DNA from: an uncultured Candidatus Saccharibacteria bacterium
GTDB taxonomy: Bacteria; Patescibacteriota; Saccharimonadia; Saccharimonadales; Saccharimonadaceae
DNA: 23,072 nt
Assembly: GCA_938042055.1 (NCBI GenBank)
Contig: CALIRX010000052.1
Coordinates: forward strand, 1 to 23,072
Direction of reading: 5' to 3'
Part shown: in pieces, positions 14,692 to 22,011 of the stretch
Numbering within the stretch: the first letter of the stretch is position 1
How the letters are laid out: each line of letters starts with the position of its first letter
Notes under the pieces: generated by a model
Told to the model about the DNA's origin: nothing
The model's database searches: none
What the model saw: only the letters and a program-made list of their open reading frames with translations
Translations under genes and position numbers: made by a program

Positions 14692-15011
14692 TACTTGGTC
14701 TCCTCCATCTGCTGCTCTACTGCGTCAAACACATCGAGCTTATCGCCTTCTTTCAGCGTCACGTAAGCCTTCTTCCAATCCTTGCGCGTTGTTGTGCCAG
14801 GATAGCGATTCTTGCCTCGTGAGAAGCGTACAGCCTTGCCGTCTTGTACTAAGGTTTTAACCTTAACTACAGTAACGCCAAATTGTTCTTCTACAGCTGA
14901 TTTGATTTCGTTCTTATTCAAGTTAAGTGGAACGCGTAGCACATATACACCGTTGGCGCTCTGTGCGTAAGCCTTTTCACTAACGCGTGGGATAATAATC
15001 GTCTGTTTCAT
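14691..15011 (-). CDS. rplW: 50S ribosomal protein L23
   Basis: L23 lies at the tunnel exit and docks trigger factor and SRP. The 106-residue product (E. coli 100) opens MKQTIIIPRVSEKAYAQSAN and has the family's LNKNEIKSAVEEQFGVTVVKVKT pattern around residue 31, with a basic loop GKAVRFSRGKNRYPGTTTRK. It lies one base after rplD and overlaps rplB by one base. Confidence 0.95.
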   Translation of the reverse strand: MKQTIIIPRVSEKAYAQSANGVYVLRVPLNLNKNEIKSAVEEQFGVTVVKVKTLVQDGKAVRFSRGKNRYPGTTTRKDWKKAYVTLKEGDKLDVFDAVEQQMEETK

Positions 15012-15012
15012 A

Positions 15013-15612
15013 TTACGCTTCCTCCTTACCCAACCATGCAGTAATTACAGGTAGAGCTTTCGGTGTTATAACGATTGTATCCGCATTCAGAATGTGATAA
15101 ACGCTTAGATAATTAGCGCGAACCACCAAAACGTTCTGAATATTGTTTGTAGCACGCATAAGTTCTGGCGTCTTCTCATCTACAACGATCAGAACACGGC
15201 GCTCGAACTTATTGTCAGCTAAGAATGTTGCGACTTCCTTGGTCTTGCCAGTAGTCTTAATGTCTTTGACGACAATCTTCTTAGCTTCGTTAGCTACAGT
15301 CAAAGCTTGGCGAACTGCCACTTTCTTAGCGGTCTTTGACAATTTTTTAGTGTAGTTTTCGTTGCCGCGTGGGCCAAATACTACACCACCGCCGCGCCAG
15401 ATTGGGTTACGGGTTGAACCGAAACGTGCTCGACCAGTTCCCTTTTGCTTCCATGGTTTTTTACCACCACCAGAAACTTCGCCGCGCTGCTTGGTTGTAG
15501 CGCTAGCTAGGCGTGCGTTTGCCAAGTATCTGTCATATGCCAATTTCAACAATTCGTGATTTGGCACTTCCACAGCAAAAATGTCTTTAGGAAGTTTGGT
15601 TGAATCTGCCAT
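15013..15612 (-). CDS. rplD: 50S ribosomal protein L4
   Basis: L4 lines the exit tunnel; in E. coli it also represses its own operon. The 199-residue product (E. coli 201) has the extended loop with GGGKKPWKQKGTGRARFGST (about 49-68), WRGGGVVFGPRG, and the C-terminal VVRANYLSVYHILNADTIVI. It overlaps rplC by one base. Whether it autoregulates here is unknown, but the operon has an unusually long leader upstream of rplC. Confidence 0.97.
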   Translation of the reverse strand: MADSTKLPKDIFAVEVPNHELLKLAYDRYLANARLASATTKQRGEVSGGGKKPWKQKGTGRARFGSTRNPIWRGGGVVFGPRGNENYTKKLSKTAKKVAVRQALTVANEAKKIVVKDIKTTGKTKEVATFLADNKFERRVLIVVDEKTPELMRATNNIQNVLVVRANYLSVYHILNADTIVITPKALPVITAWLGKEEA

Positions 15613-16226
15613 TACTTGTTACCTCCTAAAATAATCAGCCCCTTTCGTGGTCCAGGAACAGCGCCCTTAACCCCGATTAGATTGGTCTCTGGATCAACAT
15701 ATGCCACTTCCAAGTTCTTGACAGTAACACGCTCGTGACCCATATGACCAGCCATCGTCTTACCCTTGAAAACTTTTTGTGGATACATCGAGCCAATTGA
15801 ACCTGGCTTACGAGTATTACCTTTACCACCGTGCGTCTTACGATGACGCTTAAAGTTGTGGCGTTTAATGGTTCCAGCGAAACCTTTACCTTTGCTGGTT
15901 CCGGTTGCATCGACAAAATCGCCGACTTCAAACGCGGAAACATTAATTTCACTGCCAACTTTCAGATCCTCTGGAATCTGGTCGACACGGAATTCCCGAA
16001 TATGTTTCGGGGTCACTTGGGCTGGCTTAACGTGTCCAGCCACGGCCTTGCTCAGGTTCTTACCCTCTCCAAAAGCTACCTGTACCGCATTGTAACCGTC
16101 GGTCTCGACAGTCTTCACCTGAGTAACGGTGACAGGGCCGGCTTGAATCAGCGTTACCGGAATGGCTTTGCCGTCTTCAGCCAAGAGCTGGGTCATACCA
16201 AGTTTGGTACCGAGAAGTGTTTTCAC
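15612..16226 (-). CDS. rplC: 50S ribosomal protein L3, GTG start
   Basis: L3 starts 50S assembly and reaches toward the peptidyl-transferase centre. The 204-residue product (E. coli 209) begins MKTLLGTKLGMTQLLAEDGK and has FAGTIKRHNFKRHRKTHGGK and GSIGSMYPQKVFKGKTMAGH, which match the tip loop. The initiation codon at 16226 is GTG, preceded by GAGG at 4 nt. It is the first gene of the 15-gene operon. It does not follow rpsJ as in most bacteria; 5.3 kb separates the two. Confidence 0.97.
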   Translation of the reverse strand: MKTLLGTKLGMTQLLAEDGKAIPVTLIQAGPVTVTQVKTVETDGYNAVQVAFGEGKNLSKAVAGHVKPAQVTPKHIREFRVDQIPEDLKVGSEINVSAFEVGDFVDATGTSKGKGFAGTIKRHNFKRHRKTHGGKGNTRKPGSIGSMYPQKVFKGKTMAGHMGHERVTVKNLEVAYVDPETNLIGVKGAVPGPRKGLIILGGNK

Positions 16227-16232
16227 TTTTCC

Positions 16233-16325
16233 TCACTCCCACTTAAATACTCCTGATGACGTGCGGTTTCTGGGTTCTGAGAGAACGTTAAATGTAAACA
16301 TCCGCTCATAACCAGACCTGCTCAT
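16233..16325 (-). CDS. Possible 30-codon leader ORF before rplC
   Basis: The rplC leader holds an open frame from ATG at 16325 to TGA at 16233 (MSRSGYERMFTFNVLSEPRN and ten more residues). Its stop overlaps the rplC Shine-Dalgarno region (GAGTGAGGAAAAGTG) and lies 6 nt before the GTG. The upstream Shine-Dalgarno is weak (GGTGA directly before ATG). An open run of this length is not unlikely by chance, so this is only a candidate. Confidence 0.2.
   Translation of the reverse strand: MSRSGYERMFTFNVLSEPRNRTSSGVFKWE
16274..16286 (-). other. Small hairpin in the rplC leader
   Basis: GTTCT-GAG-AGAAC is a perfect 5-bp inverted repeat with a 3-nt loop inside the leader of about 140 nt. A longer pairing nearby (TCTGGTT with AACCCAGA, one bulge) would enclose part of the leader, so it could fold. 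No known regulatory RNA class is recognised. Confidence 0.3.
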
Positions 16326-16347
16326 TCACCAAGGAGAACAGTTGATA

Positions 16348-16373
16348 TTACGCGTAATAGAAATTACCCGTAA
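16348..16373. promoter_or_regulatory. Twin palindromes (TTACnnGTAA twice) over the rplC transcription start
   Basis: Two 10-bp elements, TTACGCGTAA (16348-16357, a perfect palindrome) and TTACCCGTAA (16364-16373), are separated by 6 bp and lie directly downstream of the -10 hexamer, covering the expected start near 16367. Repeats 16 bp apart around a start site look like a repressor operator. The same stretch can also pair as one 10-bp stem with a G-G mismatch and a TTCT loop, so an RNA role is possible. Confidence 0.5.
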
Positions 16374-16403
16374 ATTGTAGCACAATTAAGCCTAAAAAGT
16401 CAA
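16374..16403 (-). promoter_or_regulatory. Promoter of the rplC-rpsH operon
   Basis: On the minus strand, TTGACT (16403-16398) is followed after 18 bp by TACAAT (16379-16374), preceded by TGC (extended -10). It is one of the best promoters in the window. Its -35 starts 4 nt past the stop of the upstream 97-aa gene. The predicted leader is about 140 nt. Confidence 0.8.
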
Positions 16404-16406
16404 CGC

Positions 16407-16700
16407 CTACACAGCCGTGTTAGGAGATTGCTCCTCAGAATTCACATCAGTCTCTTCTTTGCTAGCTAAGTTACTATCGATAGCTGCGATTACATCAAGC
16501 ATAGCGTTCAACTTAGCAGACTCTTCTGTAATTTCTCCTGCAACTTTGAACGCCTCTTTTAACAACCCCGAGTCATCCCCGCGAGCTAGCTCTAATATTA
16601 TAGGCAGCTTGTCCTCGGCTGGAACATTTGCTCCTATCGCTAAAGATTTCACACTAGCAACAACCTGCTCTCTTAATGCTAATAATTCTTCTCTGTTCAT
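16407..16700 (-). CDS. Small helical hypothetical protein
   Basis: This 97-residue acidic, soluble protein is not one I recognise. It reads MNREELLALREQVVASVKSL, then an ELARGDDSGLLKEAFKVAGE helix region, and ends in an acidic, probably disordered tail (NSEEQSPNTAV). The ATG at 16700 is chosen because AAAGGAGG (16716-16709), the best Shine-Dalgarno in the window, lies 8 nt before it; an in-frame ATG at 16730 has none. It is the last gene of the cassette, 54 nt after the giant gene. No terminator separates it from the rplC promoter. Confidence 0.7.
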   Translation of the reverse strand: MNREELLALREQVVASVKSLAIGANVPAEDKLPIILELARGDDSGLLKEAFKVAGEITEESAKLNAMLDVIAAIDSNLASKEETDVNSEEQSPNTAV

Positions 16701-16754
16701 AAATTTGCCCTCCTTTATTATTCTAATCAATGAACTTTAACGAATAAAACCAAT

Positions 16755-19700
16755 TTAAGCTGATATTAGAGCACCACTACCATGTCTATGTCCGCGGCTA
16801 TCCACATATGGATTTCCATACAATTGATCATGCTTTCTCCCTCCAAAAGATTTTAAGTACCTCTTGATATATTTACGCCCGGCTTTTGTAAATTTGAATT
16901 TAACTTTGCCATCGTCGGTATCTTCTAGTGTATAGGCACCAGGAGTATTCTTGAACAATAACGACAGCACTCTACGCTGGTGTTCTGGACTTGCAACAGA
17001 TAATTCTTCACTTATATTTATCTCCAAATCCTTTATCGTCTTAGCAGACAACCTTTCTGGTCTGTTTTGACGACTAGAACCGCCGGATGTACGTGGAGAA
17101 TACCCGCCTGCGCCATCAGAGAACCCACCAGGACCGCTCTCGTCAGACCAAACACTCTGCCACCATTTTCCATCTCTATATCTCCTAATGAATCTCTCGG
17201 CATCGGTGTCTACGGTCGAGCCGCCAACGAGGCGTACGACCCTCCTGTTTACATCTACGGGGATACTCTCGCTATAATTACGGTAGCGCCTATCGCTACT
17301 CCTCATAAAGTGTCCCGATCGAGCAGCAGCTACTCTTCTCCCAATCTGAGCATCATCAGACCCAGCTCCCGAATACATTCTCGCATCACCAACCCCATTA
17401 GTAGCAGCAAGAGTCGATGCCCTAACGCCAAAGTTCGCTCCACCGGTATGTACGCCTCCTTCCATAACACTAATAGCAGTAGTGTTCGCCACCATTTCTG
17501 TCACCAGTCCAAAGCCTGGATATTTTTCATACTGATCAGCACCAAACCTCGTTACCCCCTTAAAGATATCCGTTTCTGGATACTTAGAGAAAGCACGTCT
17601 GATATCTCGCCAGGCATGCTTAGACATTCCTCGCATGTCCGCATCATATCGCTGTATGATAGCGTCTTGAGAAGGAGATCTTTTTCCGTTCTCAATTTGC
17701 TGCTGTAACCATAATAATGCTGCGCTCTGCAGGTCTTGTGCCACATAACCAATTACTCCACCAGTCTTTTCTACAGATTCTCGATTATATTCGCGCTCAA
17801 TAGTAGCAATTCTCAAATGAGGAAAATCTTTACGTGCTCGATCAATTTCAGCCATAGTCCTGAGTATATTCGCAGCCTTTTCTGGGTCAGATCTTGCCTC
17901 ATCTAGCCAGTTTACATTTAGTAGAATCAGAGACTTCTCGATATCATCACTATCCTGTCGAGCGAGAAGTCCTAAGGTGTTATAAATATTCTCCGACTCA
18001 CTAGCGGCAGCAACGGGTATTGTCACGACAAAGTCAACATCCCCCGGAGCCTGTTGCAACTCCTTAGAATTGTTAATTCCCTGTTCAATTTGACTAACAT
18101 ATTCAGGTCCTCTAGTGCCTGCCAGCCACTGTTTGTATCGTGTCGTCTCCTCGCCTAGCTCTAAGTTAGCATTTCTATCACTTCTTAGCCTTGGAGAAAT
18201 ATCCTCAAGCTGAGATTCGCGCTGTTCTGTGTATCCGTTGCGGTATTGATTATAATAACCAGGTCGCCTTCTTGCTATATTTTCCAGCGGTCGCCTCAAC
18301 ACCACCGCCGGCCCGCCAAAGCCTTCTACAGCCGGAGCGGCGTTAACTACCGTCTCTATCGGCGGAGGTGTTATTTGGAACTTGGGGACATTCTTATCTG
18401 TCAAGACTTCGACTGTAGTTGAGATGGTTGAAACAGAGTTATTACCCTCCATAGTCGCCAGTGGAGTCACATGAGTTATTCCATCAGTGTCCACGTCTTG
18501 AATTGCGACAACTTCTCCGTATGCACCGTTAAACTCTACTTGACCGTATTCATCAACGGAAAAAAGATTTGCCGCTGGACTATCGGATGGGATATCTATA
18601 CTTCCATCTGGCGCAATATCAACCATAAATACTCTGTCTTGGCTATCTATTGAGGCGGATACAGCAAACTTCAGTGTGCCACCCTGAGCTTCATCAGACC
18701 ATGAAGCGCTATCAAACCCATGATAAGATCCATAATCCGTCATGTTAGAAATCGATAGCCGAATAGAACCATCATCACCTTGACTTCCCCATTGGAGTCC
18801 CAGTTCATTATTATCAAACACACTGGCGGTATCATTGTCATACCAAAAATCTCGAGTAATATTCGTCAGTTCAGATTGATGGTGGCCTAAATATCCATCA
18901 ACACTCAAATCTTGCACAATAGACTCTTGACTACTTACTACTGCAGAAAAATCTTCCACAATAGCACCCTTTTCTTGTAGCAGCTCCTGCGAGGCTTGAG
19001 ATAAAGAGCCGTCAGCCTCAAACGAAATATTCTCAGCAAAAACATTACCGTTTGGATCGATGATATTTGTCGTTCCGTCAGGGTTATATGTCAATTGATA
19101 ATTATCTGGCAAATTGATACTTCCTTGGCTACCGCCTACGTCGTATGAAGTATAGTCTCCAGCACTCACGATAGTCTCAGTGTTATAGCCATAACCCTCG
19201 CCATGAAATATACCAGCTAGCAAAGTTTGTCTATCGCCTCCGCCTTCACCTGTAAGAACATTTTCAAGCAGGCCATCATACCCAGAATCAAAGAACGCCA
19301 AAGCCTCTTGTGAAGCTAGTCCAATCGCAAAGCCAGTCACAGCCCCTGTTGCTGCTGCTATTGCTACACGTCGCCTCTTTAGCTTCTTAAAGGCCTCGTC
19401 TTTTTTGCTTCTATCATCCATCAGAGAATAGAGTACATCTGTAGATTTATATATTGCATCATCTACCGTGCCGTCTTTATCAATACCCAAATCTGCAACG
19501 AGCGCCTCTGGCAGATCTCCTAATCTGCCCTCCAGCTTCACTTTGGCTCTAGCTATTGCTACATCTAATTCAAGTCTCTCCGACTCGACTTCCGTCACGC
19601 TTGAATATGAAATAAAGTCCGCCTGTAATTTGTCTGAGGCATGGATCCTGGATGCAGCATTAACAATCGACTCATAACACTGCTGTAGTTCCTCTGGAGA

Positions 19701-20804
19701 CAGGTCTTCTTTATCAATAAACTCTTCTAGCGAGCCAATCAGCTCCTTTGCGGCAACTGTTTCATAGCGAGTTTTTTCGATTTCTGCACGTCGGCCTTTG
19801 TCTTCAAACTCCTGACCCTGAGCCACTTCTCGCGCATGTATGGCACGCTCTTCTTTGAGCCGTTTATTTTCACGCATACCAGCAAACACGCCGCCGAGCA
19901 GCCCAGGCACGCCAGTCACGCCAGCAGCTCGCATTAGTGATCCCCGCCCAACTCGAAATATACCAGTAGCAATCGCCGCACCCAAGCTTATCGTCTCAGG
20001 ACCAACAAGCGAACCTATTTTTGATTTTTGTAGCCGTTCAATAGTTTTATCGATTTTACTTTGATGAGCTTCGGTACGGACCCCAGAACGAGATTCGCCA
20101 GTATAAATCTTCATGCCCTGCAATACGTTATCGAGACTTTCACCATGATTAACGCTTTCTTTGACCGCTTGGGCAATTTGCCAAATATTATCTATTCTGA
20201 CTTTACCTTCGCCGATGAGATCGTCACCATCACCATACTGATCTAATTGACGTACTATCCTGGACTGCGCCTCCCTAAAAGCCTCCTCACTCCAGTCTTT
20301 GCTGTCACCTTCGACATAATTTTCAATCAGCTTCTTCACCGCCAGGCCGAATGGTGAGTCCTCAGCCAACTCTTGTCGACGCTCTCCAGCAACCTCATGT
20401 ATAGATTCGTCATACTCGGAAGTAAAGCGCGCAATAGTCGCCCCCATAGCAGCATTACGCAGCTCAACGCTGTCCGTGTATAAGGCAGTTAGTCCTTCTT
20501 CTTCAGCACGCTGCTTAGCTTCTTCAACGTACTTATTGAAAAAGTACTTAGTAGCAATGCCGTTCTCACCTCTCCATATCCTATGCAGAAAGCCCTTTAT
20601 TCGGCCAGCTTCCCTGGCAGCCTCAGACTCTCCTCTTAGACGAGCTTCTGCATAGTCTTTAGCTGCCGCCTCAACATCATGTGTCTGGTCGACAACGGCA
20701 ATAGTTAACGGCTTATCGTTAGTATTTGCTGCTTGATTTACACGGACCAGCATCGGATCTGTAGATGGTTCTGTAGATGGTATTGGTTCTTTAGTAGTTG
20801 ACAT
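16755..20804 (-). CDS. Giant protein with membrane segment and C-terminal GT-A glycosyltransferase domain
   Basis: This 1349-residue protein is by far the largest in the window. Residues 40-480 are helical, charged and coiled-coil-like, with a Gly/Ala-rich hydrophobic patch at about 264-309. A basic stretch (KKLKRRR, 473-479) precedes a membrane segment (about 480-502). Residues 505-830 are rich in Asp/Gly/Ser/Asn and beta-like (NPDGTTNIIDPNGNVF). From about 922 a family 2-like glycosyltransferase fold can be read: first strand DFVVTIPVA (923-931 region), DxD motif D1054-A-D1056 in QRYDADMRG, acceptor motif GGANFGVRAS (1121-1130), and SDDAQIGRR (1149-1157) with the likely catalytic Asp. A basic helical tail (1255-1345) follows. 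Donor and acceptor are unknown. The start has no good Shine-Dalgarno and lies 5 nt after the upstream stop, so coupling is likely. Confidence 0.75.
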   Translation of the reverse strand: MSTTKEPIPSTEPSTDPMLVRVNQAANTNDKPLTIAVVDQTHDVEAAAKDYAEARLRGESEAAREAGRIKGFLHRIWRGENGIATKYFFNKYVEEAKQRAEEEGLTALYTDSVELRNAAMGATIARFTSEYDESIHEVAGERRQELAEDSPFGLAVKKLIENYVEGDSKDWSEEAFREAQSRIVRQLDQYGDGDDLIGEGKVRIDNIWQIAQAVKESVNHGESLDNVLQGMKIYTGESRSGVRTEAHQSKIDKTIERLQKSKIGSLVGPETISLGAAIATGIFRVGRGSLMRAAGVTGVPGLLGGVFAGMRENKRLKEERAIHAREVAQGQEFEDKGRRAEIEKTRYETVAAKELIGSLEEFIDKEDLSPEELQQCYESIVNAASRIHASDKLQADFISYSSVTEVESERLELDVAIARAKVKLEGRLGDLPEALVADLGIDKDGTVDDAIYKSTDVLYSLMDDRSKKDEAFKKLKRRRVAIAAATGAVTGFAIGLASQEALAFFDSGYDGLLENVLTGEGGGDRQTLLAGIFHGEGYGYNTETIVSAGDYTSYDVGGSQGSINLPDNYQLTYNPDGTTNIIDPNGNVFAENISFEADGSLSQASQELLQEKGAIVEDFSAVVSSQESIVQDLSVDGYLGHHQSELTNITRDFWYDNDTASVFDNNELGLQWGSQGDDGSIRLSISNMTDYGSYHGFDSASWSDEAQGGTLKFAVSASIDSQDRVFMVDIAPDGSIDIPSDSPAANLFSVDEYGQVEFNGAYGEVVAIQDVDTDGITHVTPLATMEGNNSVSTISTTVEVLTDKNVPKFQITPPPIETVVNAAPAVEGFGGPAVVLRRPLENIARRRPGYYNQYRNGYTEQRESQLEDISPRLRSDRNANLELGEETTRYKQWLAGTRGPEYVSQIEQGINNSKELQQAPGDVDFVVTIPVAAASESENIYNTLGLLARQDSDDIEKSLILLNVNWLDEARSDPEKAANILRTMAEIDRARKDFPHLRIATIEREYNRESVEKTGGVIGYVAQDLQSAALLWLQQQIENGKRSPSQDAIIQRYDADMRGMSKHAWRDIRRAFSKYPETDIFKGVTRFGADQYEKYPGFGLVTEMVANTTAISVMEGGVHTGGANFGVRASTLAATNGVGDARMYSGAGSDDAQIGRRVAAARSGHFMRSSDRRYRNYSESIPVDVNRRVVRLVGGSTVDTDAERFIRRYRDGKWWQSVWSDESGPGGFSDGAGGYSPRTSGGSSRQNRPERLSAKTIKDLEINISEELSVASPEHQRRVLSLLFKNTPGAYTLEDTDDGKVKFKFTKAGRKYIKRYLKSFGGRKHDQLYGNPYVDSRGHRHGSGALISA

Positions 20805-20809
20805 ACTAT

Positions 20810-21115
20810 TTACTTATCTCCAAGATATAACGACCTAAAGCGTAGCATCGTCTCAAGCGTTATCTTTTTCGTATCAACACCGCTAGTTGCTATATATTGC
20901 TGGACTTCCTGTTGGCTAGCGCCACGATCCAATAAGTCATTAAAACCGTCAATTTTATTTTCAGGCAAAGCCTCAAGTACAGCCCTATTAATCTGATCAA
21001 TTAGTCTATTCTTCAGATCTTGCTCTAATTGCCGCCTGACGTCACTGTCAAGAGTTTTATAACCCTTAGCGTCTATAATATCACTTATAAATTTAGATAA
21101 AGCATCCTGATTCAT
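20810..21115 (-). CDS. Small helical protein, possibly DUF5663-like
   Basis: This 101-residue soluble protein has helices with the conserved-looking segments DVRRQLEQDLKNRLIDQINR, ALPENKIDGFNDLLD and ITLETMLRFRSLYLGDK. It resembles, from memory, small proteins of unknown function common in CPR genomes (possibly DUF5663); this needs a profile search. The ATG at 21115 is chosen because AAAGGAG (21129-21123) lies 7 nt before it; a GTG at 21121 is too close. It ends 5 nt before the giant gene, so the two probably work together or share expression. Confidence 0.65.
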   Translation of the reverse strand: MNQDALSKFISDIIDAKGYKTLDSDVRRQLEQDLKNRLIDQINRAVLEALPENKIDGFNDLLDRGASQQEVQQYIATSGVDTKKITLETMLRFRSLYLGDK

Positions 21116-21136
21116 TACCACACTCCTTTAACGATT

Positions 21137-21145
21137 AATATAACA
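21137..21145 (-). promoter_or_regulatory. Extended -10 promoter for the 20810 gene and giant gene
   Basis: On the minus strand, TGT-TATATT lies with its hexamer (21142-21137) about 22 nt before the ATG at 21115. The -35 (TGTACT at 17 bp) is weak. It would drive the 101-aa protein, the giant gene and perhaps the 97-aa gene. Confidence 0.45.
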
Positions 21146-21172
21146 TAAAGTATCAAAATAGTACAGCATAAG

Positions 21173-21505
21173 CTAAATCATCACACCCACTGGCGTAAAC
21201 GAAGTCAGAATTGCCATGAGAATTAACGTGACGTACCAAATTTTGCGGTTGAATTGATATTTCTCAATCTTTAATACCAGCAGCAATGCAATAAATAGCC
21301 CGGCAGGAATAGCCTGAACGACCAAACCGCCAATCTCAAAGGGATTTTTTAGACGAAGCCACAGCGCACTTAATATCACAAAAACCACCAATTTCAAGAA
21401 AAATGAGCCGTCGTTGTCATAAATGCGTTCGTGCCCTTTGCGACTAAATAGCTCGTTAGACTTCGAGCGATTACGAGCATAAGTACGAGTTTTTTGTTTT
21501 GTCAT
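21173..21505 (-). CDS. Hypothetical small membrane protein
   Basis: This 110-residue protein has a long basic cytoplasmic-looking N-terminus (MTKQKTRTYARNRSKSNELF), then three hydrophobic segments: FFLKLVVFVILSALWL, LVVQAIPAGLFIALLLVL and IWYVTLILMAILTSFTPVG. I do not recognise a family. It starts 12 nt after a TGC-TATAAT promoter, so its leader is only about 5-6 nt, with no Shine-Dalgarno. It is the first of four genes between rpsJ and rplC. A separate promoter serves the next genes. Confidence 0.65.
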   Translation of the reverse strand: MTKQKTRTYARNRSKSNELFSRKGHERIYDNDGSFFLKLVVFVILSALWLRLKNPFEIGGLVVQAIPAGLFIALLLVLKIEKYQFNRKIWYVTLILMAILTSFTPVGVMI

Positions 21506-21517
21506 AAGCTAAATGAA

Positions 21518-21547
21518 ATTATAGCATAAAAAATCCGCCCCGTTCAA
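21518..21547 (-). promoter_or_regulatory. Promoter of the 21173 gene, embedded in the rpsJ terminator
   Basis: On the minus strand, TTGAAC (21547-21542) is followed after 18 bp by TATAAT (21523-21518) with an upstream TGC. The -35 lies in the loop of the rpsJ terminator and the spacer contains its T-run, so one sequence does both jobs. Confidence 0.65.
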
Positions 21548-21555
21548 GAGGCGGA
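21528..21555 (-). terminator. Terminator after rpsJ
   Basis: TCCGCC (minus strand, 21555-21550) pairs with GGCGGA (21539-21534) across a 10-nt loop, followed by six T (21533-21528). It lies 20 nt past the rpsJ stop and makes rpsJ largely monocistronic. Confidence 0.8.
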
Positions 21556-21574
21556 AATTTTATATATCGTTAAA

Positions 21575-21892
21575 TTACATACGAATTTCAGCGTCAACGC
21601 CAGCTGGCAAATTCAAGTTCTGCAAGCTATCAATCGTCTTTGGTGTAGCGTTTGTAATGTCAATCAGGCGCTTGTGAACGCGGCGCTCGTAAGATTCACC
21701 ACCAGTTTTGTAAACGTGTGGACTCTTTACGACGGTGTAAGTGCTGCGTCGAGTTGGCAAAGGCACTGGACCAGCCACGTTAGCACCTGTGCGAATTGCG
21801 GTGTCGATAATTTGTTTTGCTGATTGGTCGATGACTTTGTGGTCATAAGCCTTCAGACGAATACGGATTTTAATTCCTGTATCTTGAGCCAT
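21575..21892 (-). CDS. rpsJ: 30S ribosomal protein S10 (NusE)
   Basis: S10 is a 30S head protein that, as NusE, also takes part in transcription antitermination. The 105-residue product (E. coli 103) reads MAQDTGIKIRIRLKAYDHKV, then DQSAKQIIDTAIRTGANVAG, PVPLPTRRSTYTVVKSPHV, and ends LNLPAGVDAEIRM. The ATG at 21892 is chosen because GAGGAGG lies just before it; an in-frame ATG seven codons upstream (21913) would read through that Shine-Dalgarno. In most bacteria rpsJ leads directly into rplC; here it has its own promoter and terminator. Confidence 0.96.
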   Translation of the reverse strand: MAQDTGIKIRIRLKAYDHKVIDQSAKQIIDTAIRTGANVAGPVPLPTRRSTYTVVKSPHVYKTGGESYERRVHKRLIDITNATPKTIDSLQNLNLPAGVDAEIRM

Positions 21893-21936
21893 AGCTCCTC
21901 CTCTTATGTGCAACCTCGTAACCTCTAATTGCCCTA

Positions 21937-21959
21937 TTTATAGTCAATCGAGTTCTCGA
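21937..21959 (-). promoter_or_regulatory. Second possible rpsJ -10 with inverted repeat
   Basis: A TATAAA box (21942-21937) lies in the rpsJ leader. Just upstream is a short inverted repeat TCGAG-TT-CTCGA (21948-21959), placed in what would be its promoter spacer. If used, the leader would be about 38 nt. The repeat could also form a weak RNA hairpin in the longer transcript. Confidence 0.3.
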
Positions 21960-21982
21960 GATAAATTATTATTAACTATGCG

Positions 21983-22011
21983 ATTATATCAGCAATTTTC
22001 TGCTTTATCAA
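21983..22011 (-). promoter_or_regulatory. Main rpsJ promoter, inside the 3' end of ldh
   Basis: On the minus strand, TTGATA (22011-22006, five of six matches) is followed after 17 bp by a perfect TATAAT (21988-21983) with TGA before it. Most of it lies inside the last codons of ldh. The predicted leader to the rpsJ ATG is about 84 nt. Confidence 0.8.

Noticed and set aside
17067..17708. 213-codon plus-strand open frame opposite the giant gene
   Set aside because: It is antisense to the glycosyltransferase part of a gene with clear protein motifs, has Ser/Arg/Ile-rich shadow composition and no Shine-Dalgarno or promoter.
21893..21913. Seven-residue N-terminal extension of S10
   Set aside because: It would translate the GAGGAGG Shine-Dalgarno; the MAQDTG start matches the family length.
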